DNA from: JANLWK01 sp031364505
Lineage (GTDB): Bacteria; Eisenbacteria; RBG-16-71-46
Direction of reading: 5' to 3'
NCBI GenBank assembly: GCA_031364505.1
Contig: JANLWK010000171.1
Location: 1 to 7,131 of the forward strand
Length of the DNA: 7,131 nucleotides
Under the pieces are notes generated by a model, which saw nothing but the letters and a program-made list of their open reading frames with translations, did no database searches and had not been told where the DNA came from. This document shows positions 1 to 6,200 of the stretch, piece after piece. Both the position numbers and the translations under genes were made by a program. How positions within the stretch are numbered: position 1 is the first letter of the stretch; every line of letters starts with the position of its first letter.

Positions 1-261
1 CGCGTCCCACGTCGCCCCGGTCGGGAGCGTCCGCCGCTGCCCGTCGGGTCCGAGTTGATACGCCGTCTCGAAGCCGCGCGGGAGGCGCACCTCGATGCGG
101 TCCGCTTGCGCCACCTCGACGGTGCGGCTTCCCGCGTCTCCCGGTCTCAGGATGACCGGCAGCTCCCCAAAGCCGTGCGCCACGGTGATGGGCTCAGAAC
201 TCTCCGTCTCCGGCGCGATGACGGCGTTCTCGGGCTGACTCGCGGCCGCGGTCAGACCGGG
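1..261 (-). other. Unassigned C-terminal segment, cut by the window edge (residues 2291-2377)
   Basis: After the last Ig-like domain the frame continues for 87 residues with a polar Ala/Glu/Ser stretch (AVIAPETESSEPITVAHG) and then a likely beta segment with EVAQADRIEVRLPRG and AYQLGPDGQRRTLPTG. I recognise no named domain. The protein continues past the window, so any sorting or anchoring signal cannot be seen. Confidence 0.6.
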
Positions 262-3200
262 GGCGGACACCACGTTGAAGAAGCGGCTACCCACTCCATC
301 GGCGCGGTTGCAGTCATCCGTGACCAGCCAACCGATCGTGTGCGTGCCGTTGCTCAACGTCGACCAGTCGAAGATGTAGTGGCCGCCGGCTGCCGCGGAG
401 TTCGAGAAGCCGATGAAGGCGGCCGCGATGTCCGTCCGCACGTCGGCGCCATAGACGACCGGCTGCAGCGGGCCCGAATCGATCGAGACCTGCACGCCCG
501 AGGGCTGGATCTTGCACGTCGCCTGGCCATTCACCTTCGGCGTCAACGCCCAGCCGAAGTTGGGCCCGGAGGCCGCGCCGCCTGTCGCCGGCGTGTCAAT
601 CGTCCCGAAGGGCTTCGCCGCCGCGTCGTTGCTCACCACGACCGTCTTCGTGCCGAGCGTCGCCACGTTGTTCTCCTGGTCGAACGCATAGGCGTAGAAC
701 TTGTAGGTCCCGTTGCCCTGGTTCCACAAGCCCCACGTCATCATGAGATAGCCCCACCCGGCCCGGTAGGTGAACGGCATCGTCGGATGCAGCGCCTCGA
801 GGTCGGGCCGGGCGTTGTCGACAAAGGTGGCGTTCGAGATAAAGACCTTGCCGTGACGCGGATCGGTCGGCGTGCTCGCAAACGGCGGCGTCGTCTCCCC
901 CGGCTGCAGGTCCCGCCAGAGCTCGACGCGCTCGACGCCCACGTTGTCGAGGGCCCACCCGGTCAGGGCGATGGATCCGGACAACACCGTCGCATCCCCC
1001 ACCGGCGTCTCGAAGATGCCGAACGGCAGCGACAGCGCGGGGTCCGTCACGACCGTCAGCGTCGCGGCGATTGGCCCAGCCGTGTTGGTCGCGCCGGTGA
1101 ACGTCAGGGTGATGCCGGCGGTTTGCGAGGGCGCGAGGCCGGCCACGAACTGCGTGGAGATCTTCAACGCCGTGGAGCCCGTGCCCGAGGTTGGCGACAC
1201 GACCAGCCACGGTGCGCTCGAGACCGCCGTCCACGTCACCGTCCCGGCGCCGATCTGACTCAGTTGCACCGTCTGGGCGCTCGTCTGGCTCGTGAAGGCC
1301 GTGCCGCTCGACGCCGCGGCAAAGTTCAGCGACAGCCGGTCCACCGACACCGTCGGCTTGGAACTGACCGTCAGGACGAACGTCGTGGTCGCGGACAGGC
1401 TGCCGTCGCTGATCGTCACCGTGATCGTGGCCGTGCCGGAGAGGTTGCTCGCGGGCGTCACGGTCACGGTGCGGCTGGCACCGCTCCCGCCAAACACGAT
1501 GTTCGCGTTCGGCACCAGCGTCGTATTCGACGAGCTGCCCGACACCGTCAGGCTCCCCGCCGCCGTCTCGACGTCTCCCACCATGAACGCGATTGCGCCC
1601 GTCGCCGTGTCCGGGTCAATCGTCTGCGCGCCAATCGCCGAGATCGTCGGTGCGTCGTTCACCGCCGTGACCGTGAGCACGAACGTCGTGGTCGCCGACA
1701 GGGTGCCGTCGCTGACCGTCACGGTGATCGAGGCCGTGCCGGACAGGTCGCTCGCCGGCGTCACCGTCACAGTCCGGCTGGCACCGCTGCCGCCAAACAC
1801 GATGTTCGCGTTCGCCACCAGCGTGGTGTTCGACGAGCTGCCCGACACCGTCAGGCTGCCCGCCGCGGTTTGGCTGCCTCCCACCGTGAACGGGATCGCA
1901 CCGGTCGCCGTGTCCTCGTTCGTCGTCTGCGCGCCAATCGTCGTGATCGTCGGTGCGCTGTTCACCGCCGTCACCGTCAGCACGAACGCCGTCGATGTCG
2001 AGCCCGTGCCGTCACTCACCGACACAACGATCGTGGAGGTGCCGAACTGGTTCAGCGCCGGCGTCACGGTGACGGTCCGGCTCGCACCGCTCCCGCCCAA
2101 CACGATGTTGGCGTTCGGCACCAGCGTCGTATTCGACGAGGTCGCCGACACGATCAGGCTCCCCGCCGCCGTCTCCACGTCCCCCACCGTAAACGCGATC
2201 GCACTTGTCGCCGTGTTCTGGTTCGTCGTCTGACCCGCGATCGCTGTGATCGTCGGCGGACTGTTGACGGCAGGCGGGTCGTCGGCCGGCGGACTGTTGG
2301 CGGCAGCGGCATAGGTGAAGCCGATCTCCAGTGTGCCGGACGGCGCGACGGGACTCGTCACCACGACGTCGACTGTGCCCGCTGCGCGCGCGCCGGTCGT
2401 CGCCGTGATCGTCGTCGCGTTGACCACCACCACGCTGGTCGCCGCCACGCCGCCAATCGTCACAGACGCCGGGGCCACGAAGTTCGTGCCGGTGATCGTC
2501 ACGTTCGTCCCGCCGCCAGACGGACCGGACAGCGGCGCGATCGAGGCCACCGTGGCCGTCCCGGCGCACGGGCTGTTGACATGAAGGGTGATGTTGCCGG
2601 AGAGGGCGCCAGTGGCACCCTGCACACGGATGTGGAATACCGTGCCGCCCACGATATTCAACGCTCCTGAGGCCGGCACCTTGCTGGTACTGCTGCCACC
2701 CCCCTCGTCGTCGTTCGCGAATGACGTGAGCGGGAAGGCCGAGCCCGTGAAGACGCCCAGCACGGTGTCGAAGTTGCTTCCCGTGGTATCGAACAACGAC
2801 GCAGGGTTGGTGACGGTGAACGAGCAGGGCGCGGTCCACGTCCACCATGCGCTCGCCGTACCACTCCCGAACACAGCGGCGGGCTCGCCGGCTTCCGCGG
2901 TGAAGCCGGCGTTGGTGCCGGTAGCCGTAAGAGCACCAGACCCGGTCAACAGGAACCGGTTGGCGAAATTATTGTTGGACGGCAGCAGCTTGTAAGTGAA
3001 TCGGTCGGATACGGTGCTGACCTGGTTGTCAGCGGTCGTCACGACGATGTCGACCAGCCCGGCGGCGTGTGCGCCGGTCGTGGCCGTGATCGTGGTGAGG
3101 GAGACCACGACCACGTTGGTCGCGGGAACCCCGCCGATCGACACCGTCGCACCCGCCGTGAAGCCGATGCCCGTGATCGTCACCGGCGTGCCGCCGAAGG

Positions 3201-6200
3201 TGGGGCCCGATCCAGGAGCGATCGAGGACGCTATCGTCGTCACCGTCAGCACCAACGTCGTGACCGTCGAGGCCGTGCCGTCACTGACCGTGACCGTGAT
3301 CGTCGACGTGCCGAACTGATTGAGCGCCGGCGTCATCGTGACGGTCCGGCTCGCACCGCTCCCGCCAAACACGACGTTCGCGTTCGGCACCAGCGTGGTG
3401 TTCGACGAGCTGCCCGATACCGTCAGGCTCCCTGCCGCGGTCTCCACATCGCCCACCGTGAACGCGAGCGCGCCGGTCGCCGTGTTCCTGCCGGTCGTCT
3501 GCGCGGCAATCGCGGTGATCGTCGGTGCGTCGTTCACGGCCGTCACCGTCAGCACGAACGTCGTCGGCGTCGAGGCCGTGCCGTCGCTGACCGACACCGT
3601 GATCGTGGACGAGCCGAACTGGTTGAGGGCCGGCGTCACCGTGACGGTCCGGCTGGCACCGCTCCCGCCAAACACGACGTTCGCGTTCGGCACCAGCGTC
3701 GTATCCGAGGAGGTTGCCGACACCGTCAGGCTCGCCGCCGGCGTCTCCACGTCGCCCACCGTAAACGCGATCGCACTCGTCGCCGTGTCCTCGTTCGTCG
3801 TCTGCGCGGCAATCGTGGTGATCGTCGGTACGTCGTTCACGCTGGTCACCGTCAGCACGAACGTCGTCGACGTCGCCGCCGCGCCGTCGTTCGCCGTCAC
3901 CGTGATCGTGGACGAGCCGAACTGGTTGTGCGCCGGCGTCACCGTGACGGTACGGCTGGCACCGCTGCCGCCAAACACGACGTTCGCGTTCGGCACCAGC
4001 GTCGTGTTCGACGAGCTGCCCGATACCGTCAGGCTCCCCGCCCCCGTCTCCACGTCGCCCACGGTGAACGCCAGCGCACCTGTCGTGGCGTCCTCGTTGA
4101 TCGTCTGCGCGGCAATCGCCGTGATCGTCGGCGCACTGTTGCCGGAATAGGTGAAGCCGTTCTCCAGCGTGCCGGATGGCCCCGCGGAACTGAACACCAC
4201 GACGTCGGTGGGACCCGCGGCGTGCGCGCCGGTCGTCGCCGTGATCGTCGTCGAGTTGACCACCACCACGCTGCTGGCCGCCACGCCGCCAATCTGCACC
4301 GTCGCCGGGGCTGCGAAGTTCGTCCCCGTGATCGTCACGTTGGTCCCGCCGGCGGTCGCACCGGACGCCGGCGCAATCGATGCCACCGTGGCCGTCCCGG
4401 TACACGGACTGGTGACGTTAAGGGTGACGTTGCCTGATGCGACGTTGCTGAAGTGCCGCACGCGAATCTGAAACACTGTGCCGCCCACGATATTCAACGA
4501 CCCCGCGGCCGGCACCTTGCTTGTACCGCCGCCGCCGGCGTCGTCGTCGCTCGCGAACGAGGCCAGCCCGGCCAGGCTCGACCCCGTGAAGACCGTGAGC
4601 ACTGAATCGAAGTTGCTCCCGGTGGTATTCACGAATGAGGTTGGCGCCGTGACCGTGAACGAGCAGGGTGCCGTCCACGTCCACCAGACGCTCGGCGTCG
4701 TGCCCGCCCCGCTTGCATCCGAGGGCTCGCCCGCTTCGGCGGTGGCTCCGGCGAGGGAGCCCGTCGCGGTCAAGGCGCCTGACCCGGTCAACAGGAACCG
4801 GTTGGCGAAATTATTGTTGGACGTCAGCAGGTTGTAGGTGAATCTGTTCGACAACGTGCTGGCCTGGTTGTCAGGATTGGTCACGACGATGTCGACCGTC
4901 CCAGCGGCGTGCGCGCCCGTCGTGGCCGTGATCGTCGTCGCAGAGACCCGGACCACGTTCGTCGCGGCAACCCCGCCGATCGACACGGTCGCACCCGTCG
5001 TAAAGCCGGTGCCCGTGATCGTCACCGGCGTTCCCCCCAAGGTCGGACCGGACCCGGGCGCGATCGAAGCCACACCGGGTGGCGGGCCGAGGGTTATGTA
5101 AGTGAAGCCGCTGACCAGGGTCGCGGACAGCTGGTTCCCCGAATTCGTCACCACCACGTCCGCCGGCCCCGCTGCGTGGGCGGCCGTGGTCGCCGTCACC
5201 GTCGTCGAGTTCACCTGCGTGGCGTTTGTCGCGGCGACGCCGCCTATGGTCACCGTCACCGTCGGGGCGAAGTTCGTGCCGGTAATCGTCACCGTGGTCC
5301 CGCCACTCGTCGAACCGGATGAGGGTGTGATCGACGACACCGTCGGCGGCGGGACGTAGGTGAAGCCGTTCGTCAGAGTGGCGGCCTGCGCATCAGGATT
5401 CGTCACCACGACGTTGAACACGCCGGCGAAAAGCGCGCCGGTCGACGCGGTGATCGTCGTCGGGTTGACGACCACCACACTGCCCGCGGCCACACCGCCA
5501 ATCGCCACCGTGGCGCCGGCGACAAAATTGGTGCCGGTGATCGTCACGGCGGTGCCACCGAGTGTCGACCCTGACGTCGGCGAGATCGAACCGACCGTAG
5601 GCGCCGCGCCGAGGGGGCCGCCGGTACCGAACAGATCAACGCCTGATGCATCCGGGGCGTTGATCTCGAGCACGGCTGTTTTCATGCCGTTCGTGCTCGG
5701 GTCGAACGTGACCTGGATCGTCTGGCTCGCCCCTGCTGCCAGACTGAGCGGACAGTTCGAGACGGCAAATTCCCCAAGGTCCGCTCCCGTCAGCGTGCAC
5801 CCGCCACTCGCGAACGTGATCGGCGAGGTACTCGTGTTCGTAATCGTGATCCCTTGAGACGCAGTGGGACCCGCGTTCTTGTCCTGCGAGCCGAACCTGA
5901 CGATGCCCACGCTCAGCGTGTAGGGCCTCGGCGCGAGTCCCTCGAGAAACGCGGTGAGATCGTTCTTTTCCGACGCGCTCAACGCGATGCCACCGACGGC
6001 CGTGCCGGCCGGGGAGTTGTTGAATGCGACGGAGGCGTAAAACGACACGGCTCCGGCGACGTCGGGGACCGACGCGTCGTGGAAGAACGGCCCGAGATTC
6101 TTGATATTGAACAGCTGCGGCGTGCTGAACTCGCGCGTCCCGCTTACTTCGAGAGGAAGGTTATCGACCGCCACTCCGTTGATTGGCTGGTTCTGGACCC

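Larger units (their letters stand above)
1360..3234 (-). repeat. Six-domain super-repeat, copy 2 (TIG-PPC-TIG-Cad x3, residues 1300-1924)
   Basis: This is the tandem partner of 3235-5076. It is 11 residues longer overall: the expanded linker before the cadherin-like array (+13) is partly offset by a PPC-like domain two residues shorter. The copies abut with no spacer. Confidence 0.88.
3235..5076 (-). repeat. Six-domain super-repeat, copy 1 (TIG-PPC-TIG-Cad x3, residues 686-1299)
   Basis: Domain order, lengths and sequence match copy 2 at 1360-3234. A 42-bp stretch at 4781-4822 is identical to 2939-2980, exactly 1842 bp (614 codons) away, and a 22-bp stretch at 4478-4499 is identical to 2642-2663. 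The offset changes from 614 to 612 codons inside the PPC-like domain because copy 1 is two residues longer there. Confidence 0.88.

Noticed and set aside
1292..2233. A plus-strand frame with a regular hydrophobic Val/Thr pattern that looks like a repeat protein.
   Set aside because: It overlaps repeat array 2 in antisense, and its periodicity is that of the 303-bp repeat. The minus frame gives clear known domain motifs over the same bases.
55..2670. An 871-codon plus-strand open frame.
   Set aside because: It lies exactly codon-on-codon opposite the real minus frame. Stops there need TTA, CTA or TCA codons in the sense gene, which are rare at this GC content. The product is arginine/histidine-rich and repetitive only because it mirrors the cadherin-like repeats.
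2012..2848. A 278-codon minus-strand open frame out of register with the main one.
   Set aside because: It is Arg/Asp/Gly-rich with no domain signature and overlaps PPC-like, TIG and cadherin-like domains read in the main frame.
2939..2980. A relatively AT-rich patch (gaaattattgttgg) repeated at 4781-4822, considered as a promoter or attachment site.
   Set aside because: It encodes the conserved SNNNFANRF opening of the PPC-like domain in both block copies, so its AT-rich codons follow from the Asn/Phe content.
1360..4134. Possible CRISPR or satellite-type array, from the regular repeats.
   Set aside because: The period is 303 bp, in whole codons, and coding throughout. There are no short repeats with unique spacers.
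3067..4437. A 456-codon plus-strand open frame.
   Set aside because: It is the same codon-register antisense shadow, over repeat array 1 and its neighbours, with no recognisable domain.
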